NCBI GenBank assembly: GCA_025141835.1
Contig: CP081102.1
Location: 3,162,001-3,226,000 of the forward strand
Length of the DNA stretch: 64,000 nucleotides
Source of the DNA: Rhodobacteraceae bacterium M385
GTDB taxonomy: Bacteria > Pseudomonadota > Alphaproteobacteria > Rhodobacterales > Rhodobacteraceae
Direction: 5' to 3'
Shown here: piece by piece, positions 41,051 through 49,283 of the stretch
How the letters are laid out: each line of letters opens with the position of its first letter
Numbering within the stretch: the first letter of the stretch is position 1
The notes under the pieces: model-generated
Database searches by the model: none
Seen by the model: only the letters and a program-made list of their open reading frames with translations
Told to the model about the DNA's origin: nothing
Position numbers and translations under genes: made by a program

Positions 41051-42964
41051 TCAAGTGGACGGTTCAGGCTCCATATCGCCGGAAGGCTTGGACTTTGGCT
41101 TCAACTTCGGGATCGCAGTCACCGACGGGGTGCCACCGGACGTCGGCGCTTCGTCGTCATCATCGCCCCGGTTCAACGGCTCTCCGGCGATCACTTTCGT
41201 GATCTCGTTGCCGGTTAGCGTTTCATACTCCAGCAAGCCTTGCGCCAGACGCTCCAGATCTTCACTACGCTCGGTCAGGATACGTTTGGCGGTTTGATAA
41301 CCTTCTTCCACCAGTTCCTTCACCTTGTCGTCGATGATCTTCTGGGTCGCGGCCGAGTGGCTGGTGCCGCCGCCATATGCACCCAAGTGCGATTGCTGTT
41401 CGTTGGCGTAATCAACGTATCCAAGCTCTTCAGCGTAGCCGAATTGCGTGACCATCGCGCGGGCGATCTTCGTCACCTGCTGGATGTCCGAAGACGCGCC
41501 GGAGGTGATGTTTTCCTTGCCGAAAATCAGCTCTTCCGCCACGCGACCACCCATCGCCATGGCGATTTTAGACGTATATTTACGGTAGGATACGCTCAAC
41601 TGATCCCGCTCGGGCAGCGACAGAACCAAGCCCAAGGCCCGGCCACGCGGAATGATCGTGGCTTTGTGGATCGGGTCGTGATCGGGCACATTGAGGCCCA
41701 CCACAGCATGGCCCGCCTCATGGTAGGCGGTCAGCTTTTTCTCGTCCTCGGTCATCACCATGGAGCGCCGCTCAGAGCCCATCATGACCTTATCCTTGGC
41801 GCTTTCGAAATCTTCCATCGTCACGAAGCGCCGCCCGATCCGTGCCGCCATCAGCGCGGATTCGTTGACCAAGTTTGCCAAATCGGCACCCGAAAAACCG
41901 GGCGTGCCGCGCGCGATGATGCGCAGGTCTACATCGGGGCCAAGGGGCACCTTGCGGGCGTGAACGCCCAAGATCCGCTCGCGGCCCTTGATGTCGGGGT
42001 TAGGTACTTGCACCTGACGGTCGAAACGGCCCGGACGCAACAGCGCGGGGTCCAACACGTCGGGGCGGTTGGTGGCGGCGACGATGATGATGCCTTCGTT
42101 GGCCTCAAAACCATCCATCTCCACCAGAAGCTGGTTCAACGTCTGTTCACGCTCATCATTGCCACCGCCGTATCCGGCCCCACGGGACCGGCCCACGGCG
42201 TCGATTTCGTCGATAAACACGATGCAAGGCGCGTTCTTTTTCGCTTGCTCAAACATGTCGCGCACACGGCTCGCACCGACACCCACGAACATTTCCACGA
42301 AGTCCGAACCCGAAATGGTGAAGAACGGCACGCCAGCTTCGCCCGCGATGGCACGCGCCAGAAGCGTTTTACCGGTACCCGGAGGGCCCACCAAAAGCGC
42401 GCCTTTGGGGATCTTACCGCCCAAACGGCTGAATTTCTGCGGGTTGCGCAAGAATTCCACGATCTCTTCCAGCTCTTCCTTGGCCTCATCAATGCCCGCC
42501 ACGTCATCAAACGTCACACGGCCATGCTTTTCCGTCAGCAGTTTCGCCTTGGACTTGCCAAAGCCCATCGCCCCGCCTTTGCCGCCACCCTGCATCCGGT
42601 TCATGAAGAAAATCCAGATGCCGATCAGGACCAGCACCGGAAGCCACAGGGACAAAATGCTCAGGAAACCCGACTGCTGCTGCGCCCGCGCTTCGATGCG
42701 GACATCATTGCTCAGCAGCGTGGCAGTGGTTTCCGCGTCCGATGGCGCAATGGTCGAGAACGCCCCTTCGCCGGTGGTGAACTGCACGTTCTCGCCGTCC
42801 AGTGTGGCAGAGATTACACTACCGTTTTCAACCTGTTGCACAAAATCAGAATAGGCCACGGTCCGGCTATTCACTTGGCTTTGACCACCTGAGAACAGGT
42901 TAAATAGAGCCAGGATCAGCAGGAACAGAATGACCCAAAATGCGATGTTTCTCGCGTTGCCCAA
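41051..42964 (-). CDS. ftsH: ATP-dependent zinc metalloprotease FtsH
   Basis: A 637-residue membrane protease. Two membrane segments (residues ~8-24 and ~103-121) flank a periplasmic domain. The AAA module has Walker A GPPGTGKT (193-200), Walker B IDEIDAVG and the arginine-rich SRH (RPGRFDRQ), and the zinc motif HEAGH is at 415-419. It degrades misfolded membrane proteins and regulators. TTG at 42964 is chosen: GAGGAG lies 7 bases before it and it begins the usual MGNARNIAFW. A GTG 14 codons upstream has no ribosome site. Confidence 0.96.
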   Translation of the reverse strand: MGNARNIAFWVILFLLILALFNLFSGGQSQVNSRTVAYSDFVQQVENGSVISATLDGENVQFTTGEGAFSTIAPSDAETTATLLSNDVRIEARAQQQSGFLSILSLWLPVLVLIGIWIFFMNRMQGGGKGGAMGFGKSKAKLLTEKHGRVTFDDVAGIDEAKEELEEIVEFLRNPQKFSRLGGKIPKGALLVGPPGTGKTLLARAIAGEAGVPFFTISGSDFVEMFVGVGASRVRDMFEQAKKNAPCIVFIDEIDAVGRSRGAGYGGGNDEREQTLNQLLVEMDGFEANEGIIIVAATNRPDVLDPALLRPGRFDRQVQVPNPDIKGRERILGVHARKVPLGPDVDLRIIARGTPGFSGADLANLVNESALMAARIGRRFVTMEDFESAKDKVMMGSERRSMVMTEDEKKLTAYHEAGHAVVGLNVPDHDPIHKATIIPRGRALGLVLSLPERDQLSVSYRKYTSKIAMAMGGRVAEELIFGKENITSGASSDIQQVTKIARAMVTQFGYAEELGYVDYANEQQSHLGAYGGGTSHSAATQKIIDDKVKELVEEGYQTAKRILTERSEDLERLAQGLLEYETLTGNEITKVIAGEPLNRGDDDDEAPTSGGTPSVTAIPKLKPKSKPSGDMEPEPST

Positions 42965-42971
42965 GGCACGT

Positions 42972-42977
42972 CTCCTC
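42972..42977 (-). promoter_or_regulatory. Ribosome-binding site of ftsH
   Basis: GAGGAG on the minus strand with a 7-base spacer to TTG 42964. It decides the start of ftsH in favour of a rare TTG codon. Confidence 0.8.
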
Positions 42978-43041
42978 AAACGGGGGAAGGCGCGGGAAAG
43001 ACCCACGCGTTTTCTCTAAGATAAGGGGTAAGCGGCTGAGT

Positions 43042-44286
43042 TCAACGTGAAAGCAAGGATGCGACGAATGATCCTTCATCTGGACACAATCGCAAGACGT
43101 GTTCTGCCCCGAAATTCAGCGGCGCGAACCCTGCGAGGCGGTCGTTGTCGAACAGCGCGGGAAGGGTTTGGGCGATATGAAAAGACAGCCCGTCAGGAAG
43201 GGCCGCATCTTTGGGCAATTGCGCCCATCCATCGGGTCCAAGGGCACGAAGATTGTAGCGTTCGATCCCTTGGCCCGCAACCTCCCACCGTCCGTCCCAA
43301 AGGGGCTGCGTCACCAACGTGTTCTTGAGGGCCGCAAATTCGCGTAGAATATGAAGGTGGCTCTTGCCAACGCGCACTTCGGCCCCCTGCAACGTTCCGC
43401 CGCCGCCGCTAAGGGCGCGATCCAAAAGCCCTTCCAAGGCAGAGGCACGGGGGCGGTAAGGTGCGTGGGACACCCACTGAAGGGCGGCTGCCAGAAGCCG
43501 CAGTTGGGTATCACGCTCCACCGTCACGAAAGCATCACGGTCGATCCGCAGGTCCCCGAAACGACTTTGCGTGACGTATGAGGCGGCCACATCTGCGGCC
43601 CGCGCCCACAGCGCCGAACGCGCCCGGTCCATGCGGTGCGCGGTGTCGCTCAGCCCCGCCACATCAAGCCCAAGCGCGGCAATCGCCTTGCGCACGCGCA
43701 CCCGCTCATAGGTGTCATCCTCATTCGAGGGATCATCGACATAAGGCACTTTCAACACGTCGATGTAGTGGCGCAGGGCGGCCCGCGTCGTTGTCAGAAG
43801 CGGACGCACGATGTGCCAACCGCCCATGGCACGGGTGTTCGCCATGGCCGACAACCCCTCTACCCCTGAGCCACGGGCAAGGCGCATCAAAAGGGTTTCG
43901 GCCTGGTCATCTTGGGTGTGGGCCAGAAGGACATGGGCGATATCCCCACGCCAGTCGCCGATCAGACGCAGGCGCGCACGACGGGCGGCGTCTTGCAGGT
44001 TGCCCTGCCCGTCCCAGTGCCAGTTCAGCGTCGTGTGGGGATGTCCGAGCGCGGCGCACTCCTCGGCCACTTGCGCGGCCTCCTCGCAGCTTTCCGGCCG
44101 CAAACCGTGATCGACGGTCACCACATGAAGGGCGACGCCGTACACCCGCGCCCATCCATGGGCGAGGGTCAGCATCGCCATACTGTCGCCCCCACCGCTG
44201 ACGGCGAGGGCAATTTTCTCTGGAAAGTCAGGCCCCAAAAGCCGACCCATTTGGTCGGCAAAGTGTTGGGGCAGGTCTTGGGTCAC
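43042..44286 (-). CDS. tilS: tRNA(Ile)-lysidine synthase TilS
   Basis: A 414-residue enzyme that adds lysidine to C34 of tRNA-Ile(CAU) so that it reads AUA. The PP-loop ATP motif SGGGDS is at residues 30-35, and LLAHTQDDQAETLLMRLARGSG and PYVDDPSNEDDTYERVRVR follow. The C-terminal part is shorter and less conserved than in E. coli TilS. It overlaps cpoB by 4 bp and ftsH follows 77 bp downstream, an order shared with many alphaproteobacteria. Confidence 0.95.
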   Translation of the reverse strand: MTQDLPQHFADQMGRLLGPDFPEKIALAVSGGGDSMAMLTLAHGWARVYGVALHVVTVDHGLRPESCEEAAQVAEECAALGHPHTTLNWHWDGQGNLQDAARRARLRLIGDWRGDIAHVLLAHTQDDQAETLLMRLARGSGVEGLSAMANTRAMGGWHIVRPLLTTTRAALRHYIDVLKVPYVDDPSNEDDTYERVRVRKAIAALGLDVAGLSDTAHRMDRARSALWARAADVAASYVTQSRFGDLRIDRDAFVTVERDTQLRLLAAALQWVSHAPYRPRASALEGLLDRALSGGGGTLQGAEVRVGKSHLHILREFAALKNTLVTQPLWDGRWEVAGQGIERYNLRALGPDGWAQLPKDAALPDGLSFHIAQTLPALFDNDRLAGFAPLNFGAEHVLRLCPDEGSFVASLLSR

Positions 44287-45119
44287 TGACAGTTCAGCCG
44301 CCCCATTTCGGCCTGCGCTTCAGCTACCGACGCCGTGCCGGGGAAGCGTACGGCAACTTCCGCGAGCGTCAAACAGGCTTCTTCCGGCTGGCCGATCTGT
44401 GCCAAGGCCACCCCGAGAGAGGTCAGCGCCGTGGGCGCCCGTGCGCCCTCGGGCCCGGCAGAGAACGACGCAAGAAACGCTCGCGCGGCGGGGTTCCAAC
44501 GACCCTGATTGGCCTCTGCCTCTCCGCGCAAGTAATGGGCATCGGCCGATAGCGGCGATCCGGGGTAGGTCTCGGTGAACGACAAAAACAGCGTCGCGGC
44601 GTCGCTGTAGTCGCCCGCCTCGAACGCGGCATTTGCCCGGTCGTAATCCGATTGTTCCGCCACCGCCAAGCCCGAGGGCTGCGGCGTGGAAGGCAACGGC
44701 GTTGCCTGAACAGCCGCCGCGCCGCCCCCACCGGAGGTGGGTGTCACGCCGCCCAAGGACGGCGTTTCCCCAAGCGAGCCAATGTCGCAGCCCGGTTCCA
44801 ATTCGCACAGGCGGAACTCCAGATCGCCGATCCGGTTCGTGCCATCGCGCACCACGCTATCGACGGTAAGCTGCAACCGTTCCGTCAGGGACGTGAGCCG
44901 AGTCACCTCGGCCTCAATCGCGTTCACCCGGTCCAAGGTAGAGCCGCTGGCCCCAGAACCCGTCGCGCCGCCCGTCGTGTTCAACTCGCCCCGTAGGCGC
45001 TGGATTTCGACGTAAAGCACCGACAGTTCCTGCCGGATATCCGCCAATGTCTGCGTGTTGTCCTGGGCCAGCGACGGCCCGGCGATCAACGCGCAACAAA
45101 CTGCCAATGCAAGCCGCAT
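44283..45119 (-). CDS. cpoB: Cell-division coordinator CpoB/YbgF
   Basis: A 278-residue periplasmic protein: signal peptide (cleavage near SLAQ, residue ~19), an N-terminal coiled coil (residues ~22-100, TLADIRQELSVLYVEIQRLRGEL) and a C-terminal TPR domain (YDRANAAFEAGDYSDAATLF, YLRGEAEANQGRW). CpoB binds TolA and coordinates outer-membrane constriction with peptidoglycan synthesis. It directly follows pal (4-bp gap) and overlaps tilS. Confidence 0.95.
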   Translation of the reverse strand: MRLALAVCCALIAGPSLAQDNTQTLADIRQELSVLYVEIQRLRGELNTTGGATGSGASGSTLDRVNAIEAEVTRLTSLTERLQLTVDSVVRDGTNRIGDLEFRLCELEPGCDIGSLGETPSLGGVTPTSGGGGAAAVQATPLPSTPQPSGLAVAEQSDYDRANAAFEAGDYSDAATLFLSFTETYPGSPLSADAHYLRGEAEANQGRWNPAARAFLASFSAGPEGARAPTALTSLGVALAQIGQPEEACLTLAEVAVRFPGTASVAEAQAEMGRLNCQ

Positions 45120-45123
45120 GCTA

Positions 45124-45645
45124 TCAGGCCCCCAAACCAGCGGAGATGACCGTCACAGCGCGACGGTTCTGGCTGTAGCATGCCTCGGTCGAGCAAATCT
45201 GAAGGGGACGCTCTTTGCCGTAGGAAATCGTCCGCAGGCGCGAGTCTGGCACCCCTTGGCTCACAAGGTATTCCCGCACGGACGCGGCGCGACGCGCGCC
45301 TAAGGCAAGGTTGTATTCCCGCGTGCCCTGTTCATCCGCGTGACCTTCGATAAGGGCGGTGAATTCAGGGTTTGACAGCAACCACTGTGCTTGCCCCGCC
45401 AAGACGCCCTGCGCCTCAGACGACAGGGTGGATTGGTCCACGGCAAACAAGACGCGATCGCCGACGACCGAGTTGAAGTAGGCGGGGCTCGTCGGGTCAT
45501 TCACGCCGCCGGTGCCGATGCCATTCGCGCCAGCCCCTGCGCCGGCGCCCGTGCCATCTACGTCACCATTCAGGCCGCCTTGGGAACAGGCCGCAAGGGC
45601 AAGGGTTGCAACCAAAAGGGTTGGTTTGAGAAAAGAAAAAGTCAT
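45124..45645 (-). CDS. pal: Peptidoglycan-associated lipoprotein Pal
   Basis: A 173-residue outer-membrane lipoprotein. The lipobox is LALAAC (Cys near residue 20). A Gly-rich linker follows, then the OmpA-like domain: VLFAVDQSTLSSEAQ, IEGHADEQGTREYNLALGARRA and the terminal NRRAV. It holds the outer membrane to the wall and partners with TolB. It is preceded by tolB (62 bp) and followed closely by cpoB. Confidence 0.97.
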   Translation of the reverse strand: MTFSFLKPTLLVATLALAACSQGGLNGDVDGTGAGAGAGANGIGTGGVNDPTSPAYFNSVVGDRVLFAVDQSTLSSEAQGVLAGQAQWLLSNPEFTALIEGHADEQGTREYNLALGARRAASVREYLVSQGVPDSRLRTISYGKERPLQICSTEACYSQNRRAVTVISAGLGA

Positions 45646-45707
45646 GTGCTCTGATCCTCGGAGCTATTGTTTTGTTCAATATAGCATGGGCGGCTTGCCC
45701 GCGCCAA

Positions 45708-47045
45708 TTACGTTTGCAGCGGCGACCATGCGGGGTCAGATGCCATGCCGGGCGTTGCGACCCGTTGCAGGTTCCGCCCCGAGATATCGACCGAATAGAC
45801 CGCCGGCGCCCCATCATCGCCCGGCGTTTCGCGGGTGAACATGATGACGCGACCGTTCGGGGCCCAGGTCGGGCCCTCATCCAGGAAGGATGAGGTCAAC
45901 AACCGCTCTTCCGAGCCATCGGTGCGCATGACCCCAATGTGGAAGCGTCCGTTTTCTTGTTTGGTGAAGGCGATGTAGTCGCCGCGTGGCGACCAGACAG
46001 GGGTGCCATAGCGGCCCGATCCTGCGGAGATCCGGCGCGGCTCACCGCCCGTAGCGGCCATCACATAGATCTGCTGCCCGCCCGAGCGGTCGCTTTCAAA
46101 GGTGATCTCGCTGCCATCGGGCGAGAACGACGGTGCCGTTTCAATCGACGGTGCCTGTGTCAGGCGCGTGCGTGTGCCCGTTGCCAGATCAAGCGAATAG
46201 ATATCGGTGTTAGACCCATCCACGAGGCTGAATACCACCGATTGCCCCGAGGGGCTGAAGCGGGGCGAGAAGGTCATGGTTTCCGCCGGGATCGCCTCTA
46301 GTGGGCGACGTTGCACCGTGGCGACGTCCATGATGTAGACCTGTGGGAAGCCGCTTTCATAGCTGGTATAGAGGATACGATCGCCCTGCGGAGAGAAGCG
46401 TGGCGCCAGAACAAGCGCCCGAGAATCCGTGAGATACTGCACATTCGCGCCATCATAATCCATGATCGCCAACCGCTTGAGGCGGGCATTTTTTGGCCCC
46501 TCCTCTGCAATAAAGGCGACGCGGGTATCGAAGTACCCCCCCTCGCCCGTGATCCGCGAATAGACCTGATCGGCGACCGTATGGGCCATGCGCCGCCAGC
46601 TGTCGGCGGGGCCAACGAATTGCAACCCTTCACCCAGAGGCGCTTGGCTGAAGATATCAAACAGGCGGAACCGCACGACAATTTGGCCGTCATCGCGAAG
46701 CTCGACCTCACCGGTTATGAGCGCCTGCGCATTGATCGCTTGCCAATCGGGATAGGCCACAGGGGCGCTGAAGTTGGTGATCTGGCTGATGTAGGCATCC
46801 TGCGGGATCTGTCGGAACAGGCCGGTGCCGCGTAGGTCAGCGGCAATCACTCGGCTGACGTCTGCGGCCACATCGCCAGCATTTCCCTGGGGCAGAAAGG
46901 TGGGCAGCGCAAAGGGCAGTGGTTCAATCACCCCTTCGGTGATCTCCAACCGCAATGGGCCCGCTTGCGCGAAGGCAAAGCTTGGCAGGGCCGTTGATGC
47001 GGTCAAAGCCGAGGTGGCGCGAATAAACGTGCGGCGGTTCAACAT
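45708..47045 (-). CDS. tolB: Tol-Pal system periplasmic protein TolB
   Basis: A 445-residue protein with a signal peptide, an N-terminal TolB domain and a six-blade beta-propeller (repeated FSPQGDRI, FSPSGQSV, FSPDGSEI, WSPRGDYI, WAPNGRVI blades). The N terminus MLNRRTFIRATSALTAS contains a twin-arginine-type motif (NRRTFIR) before the hydrophobic stretch, unlike E. coli TolB, which uses Sec. Cleavage is expected after SFAFA. Between the third TolA-like gene and pal. Confidence 0.96.
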   Translation of the reverse strand: MLNRRTFIRATSALTASTALPSFAFAQAGPLRLEITEGVIEPLPFALPTFLPQGNAGDVAADVSRVIAADLRGTGLFRQIPQDAYISQITNFSAPVAYPDWQAINAQALITGEVELRDDGQIVVRFRLFDIFSQAPLGEGLQFVGPADSWRRMAHTVADQVYSRITGEGGYFDTRVAFIAEEGPKNARLKRLAIMDYDGANVQYLTDSRALVLAPRFSPQGDRILYTSYESGFPQVYIMDVATVQRRPLEAIPAETMTFSPRFSPSGQSVVFSLVDGSNTDIYSLDLATGTRTRLTQAPSIETAPSFSPDGSEITFESDRSGGQQIYVMAATGGEPRRISAGSGRYGTPVWSPRGDYIAFTKQENGRFHIGVMRTDGSEERLLTSSFLDEGPTWAPNGRVIMFTRETPGDDGAPAVYSVDISGRNLQRVATPGMASDPAWSPLQT

Positions 47046-47082
47046 GTGTAACCTCCTTCAAGGAATTCCGATGGGGTGCAGA

Positions 47083-48789
47083 TCATCTAATCCGAACCCC
47101 GCTACGATCAAAAACAAGCGTTGTTGGGGCCGTTGCCGGCTCTTGCGCGGTGGCCTCAGCACATCCCATCAGCGCCGCATGGGCGGCCCTATAGGCCTGC
47201 TCTGCGGCACCTGACACGACATGGGCAAACCCTGTTAACCGGATGGAGGCGGCCGAGGGCATGTTGGTCTCGTCCAAGGCCACATCGACCGAAAGCTGGG
47301 CCCATTGCGCCTCTGTTGGCAGATCAGCCAAGCGCCAGCAAATCATCGCATCGTCCATCATCCGCGCGACCGCCCCGGCGTCAGGGGCGGGCAAGGCTAC
47401 GGGCGCATCCGGGTCCGTCACTGGCGCGTCCCTTTCGGGCAGGGCCGTAGGGGCCATGACAGGCAAGCGGACAGGAACGACGGGTGCCGCCCCGAACACA
47501 ACGGCGGCGTGCCCTTCGGCAAAGGGAAACGGCGGCTGGATCGCCCGCTCCATCGCGTCCGGGCCTTGCGCCAGCGCCGAGGGGGGCAAGGCCGACAGAG
47601 GGAACGGATCGTGGGATGGCATGGGAGAACGCCCAAGCCGCGCCTCGACATCTGGCTGCGGGCTTGCCGCGGGCAGCAGCGCCGCAGAAAGCTGGGACAC
47701 CTGCGGAGAGGCCAGCCCGGCGATTGCCTCCAACGCCCAAGGCCCGGACGGATGCAGGCGCGGTAGGATCGGGGCTTCCTCCAAGGGCGGCATCACAAAG
47801 GCCACGGGCTGCACAACGGGCCGGGCATTGGTGGGGCTGGTCGATACGTAAACAGCTGGCGACGGTGTTGCGAGGTTCGGCGGTCCGGCGACCAAAGAGG
47901 CGGCTGAAAGCACTGGAACAGCCGCAGGCGCGACAAGGGCGCTGTTCTCGGGCATCGCAGGAACCGGCGCAGGCGCGGGCAGGTTTCGCGCGACGACCAC
48001 GGGGACGGTCACGGCCGGAGAGGTCACAACTGGGACGGCTGCTTCGGGCGGCACGCGCACGGGAACGACCGATTGAGGAACGTCCACTTCGGGCACGTTC
48101 GGTATCCGGACCGGCGCCAAGGTCTCTTCCGGGGCGATGTCATTGGTTTGGGGCACCGAGCGCGGCGCGGCTGTCGTGATCGCGCGGGCACTTGCTTGCA
48201 GTTCTGCGGCCAGCGCCTCAGCCATGGCGGCCGTAGCCTCGGCCTCTGGGCGCGGGGCGGGACGGCGCTCGGGCAAGGCGGCGATTTGCAGGGGGGGCTC
48301 CTCGGCAATCGGCGCTGGTGCTGGATCAACGGTGCCGGCGACGGACGGCGCCTCGGGCGGTGGCAAAATGGACGCCTCCTCAACCGCCGCATCAAGCTCG
48401 GGGTCCACGGGCAAGGCCGCGACTTCAACCTCTTCATCCACAGCCACAGCAGCCACCGCACGGTCGGGGCGTGGCGTGGGCCGGGTATCTGGTGCGGCGG
48501 GGCGCGCCGCTGTCGAGACCTCAACCGGCGGCGTCAAAAGGATAGAGGTTTCCGGGGCCGTTAGCACGACCGTCGGCTCAGAGTCCGAGTTGGCTCCCAA
48601 CAGCGGACCAGACGCGGGGCCTGCGGTAATAAGCGGACCGGATGAGGGCGCTTCCAGCACGGGCGCGGGCGTGGCCGACGGCTCCGCCAATCGGGGGTTG
48701 CTTATCCACCGCCCCGGCCGGTCTTGCAGGGCCGTCTGCGCCGCCAACGGTGCGGCTAGAATACTGAATACAAATACAAATCGGATCAT
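47083..48789 (-). CDS. Long Pro/Ala-rich protein with TolA-like C-terminal domain
   Basis: A 568-residue protein: signal peptide (MIRFVFVFSILAAPLAAQ), a ~450-residue low-complexity region rich in Pro, Ala, Val and Glu, and a C-terminal ~90-residue domain. That domain has CW at 484-485 and a second Cys at 543, then a terminal LVFDRSGVRIR. Both the 59-residue cysteine spacing and the tail align with TolA (LVFNPEGMRLR) from two genes upstream. It overlaps the preceding gene by 4 bp. It is probably a periplasm-spanning Tol-system accessory that lacks the TolA membrane anchor. Confidence 0.8.
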   Translation of the reverse strand: MIRFVFVFSILAAPLAAQTALQDRPGRWISNPRLAEPSATPAPVLEAPSSGPLITAGPASGPLLGANSDSEPTVVLTAPETSILLTPPVEVSTAARPAAPDTRPTPRPDRAVAAVAVDEEVEVAALPVDPELDAAVEEASILPPPEAPSVAGTVDPAPAPIAEEPPLQIAALPERRPAPRPEAEATAAMAEALAAELQASARAITTAAPRSVPQTNDIAPEETLAPVRIPNVPEVDVPQSVVPVRVPPEAAVPVVTSPAVTVPVVVARNLPAPAPVPAMPENSALVAPAAVPVLSAASLVAGPPNLATPSPAVYVSTSPTNARPVVQPVAFVMPPLEEAPILPRLHPSGPWALEAIAGLASPQVSQLSAALLPAASPQPDVEARLGRSPMPSHDPFPLSALPPSALAQGPDAMERAIQPPFPFAEGHAAVVFGAAPVVPVRLPVMAPTALPERDAPVTDPDAPVALPAPDAGAVARMMDDAMICWRLADLPTEAQWAQLSVDVALDETNMPSAASIRLTGFAHVVSGAAEQAYRAAHAALMGCAEATAQEPATAPTTLVFDRSGVRIR

Positions 48790-49283
48790 CGCGTCACCAA
48801 ACTTGCCGCATCGAAGATCATCTCGACCCGCTGCCAGATCGGATGTGTTTCGGGTGGCAGATCAAGACCTGCTTCCGCGCAGCGCATAATTGCCCGGAAG
48901 GCCACGCCGAGGGCTTCTTCAGCGGCGTCTTGGGTGCCGTTTTCGTAGTTGGTCATTTCGATGGATTCGCGGATCAATTGGCCGTCCGCCGTTGCCTCGA
49001 ATGCGACGCTGATGCGTACGGCCAACGCTTCGTCGGTCAGGTTGGAGACGTTCCAACAGCTGCGGATCGCGCCGGAAATCTGCGCAGCAATCTCGGCACG
49101 ATCAGGGGTGGCAGCCTCAACTTCTGTTTGCGCGGCTTGTTCCTGCACAGCTTCCGCAGCAGTGGCCGCGGCGCGGTTCCGCTCCACCAGGTCATCCGGG
49201 CGCATCTGTGGCACCACATCGGCAGCAACGGGCGCCGCGCCAAGGGAAGCAAGAAGGCTGAGGATCAGGGCAAATCGGGTCAT
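48786..49283 (-). CDS. Short TolA C-terminal-domain protein
   Basis: A 165-residue protein: signal peptide (cleavage near PVAA, residue ~21), a short helical linker (residues ~30-60) and a TolA-like domain from residue 62 to the end. Cys76-Trp77 and Cys135 are 59 residues apart, as in TolA, and the alignment from ACWN/SCWN to the last residue is ungapped over 91 residues (RAIQRC vs RAIMRC, LDLPPE vs FDLPQE, RRVELVF vs QRVEMIF). It has no membrane anchor, so it is soluble in the periplasm. 4-bp overlaps with both neighbours. Confidence 0.82.
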   Translation of the reverse strand: MTRFALILSLLASLGAAPVAADVVPQMRPDDLVERNRAAATAAEAVQEQAAQTEVEAATPDRAEIAAQISGAIRSCWNVSNLTDEALAVRISVAFEATADGQLIRESIEMTNYENGTQDAAEEALGVAFRAIMRCAEAGLDLPPETHPIWQRVEMIFDAASLVTR

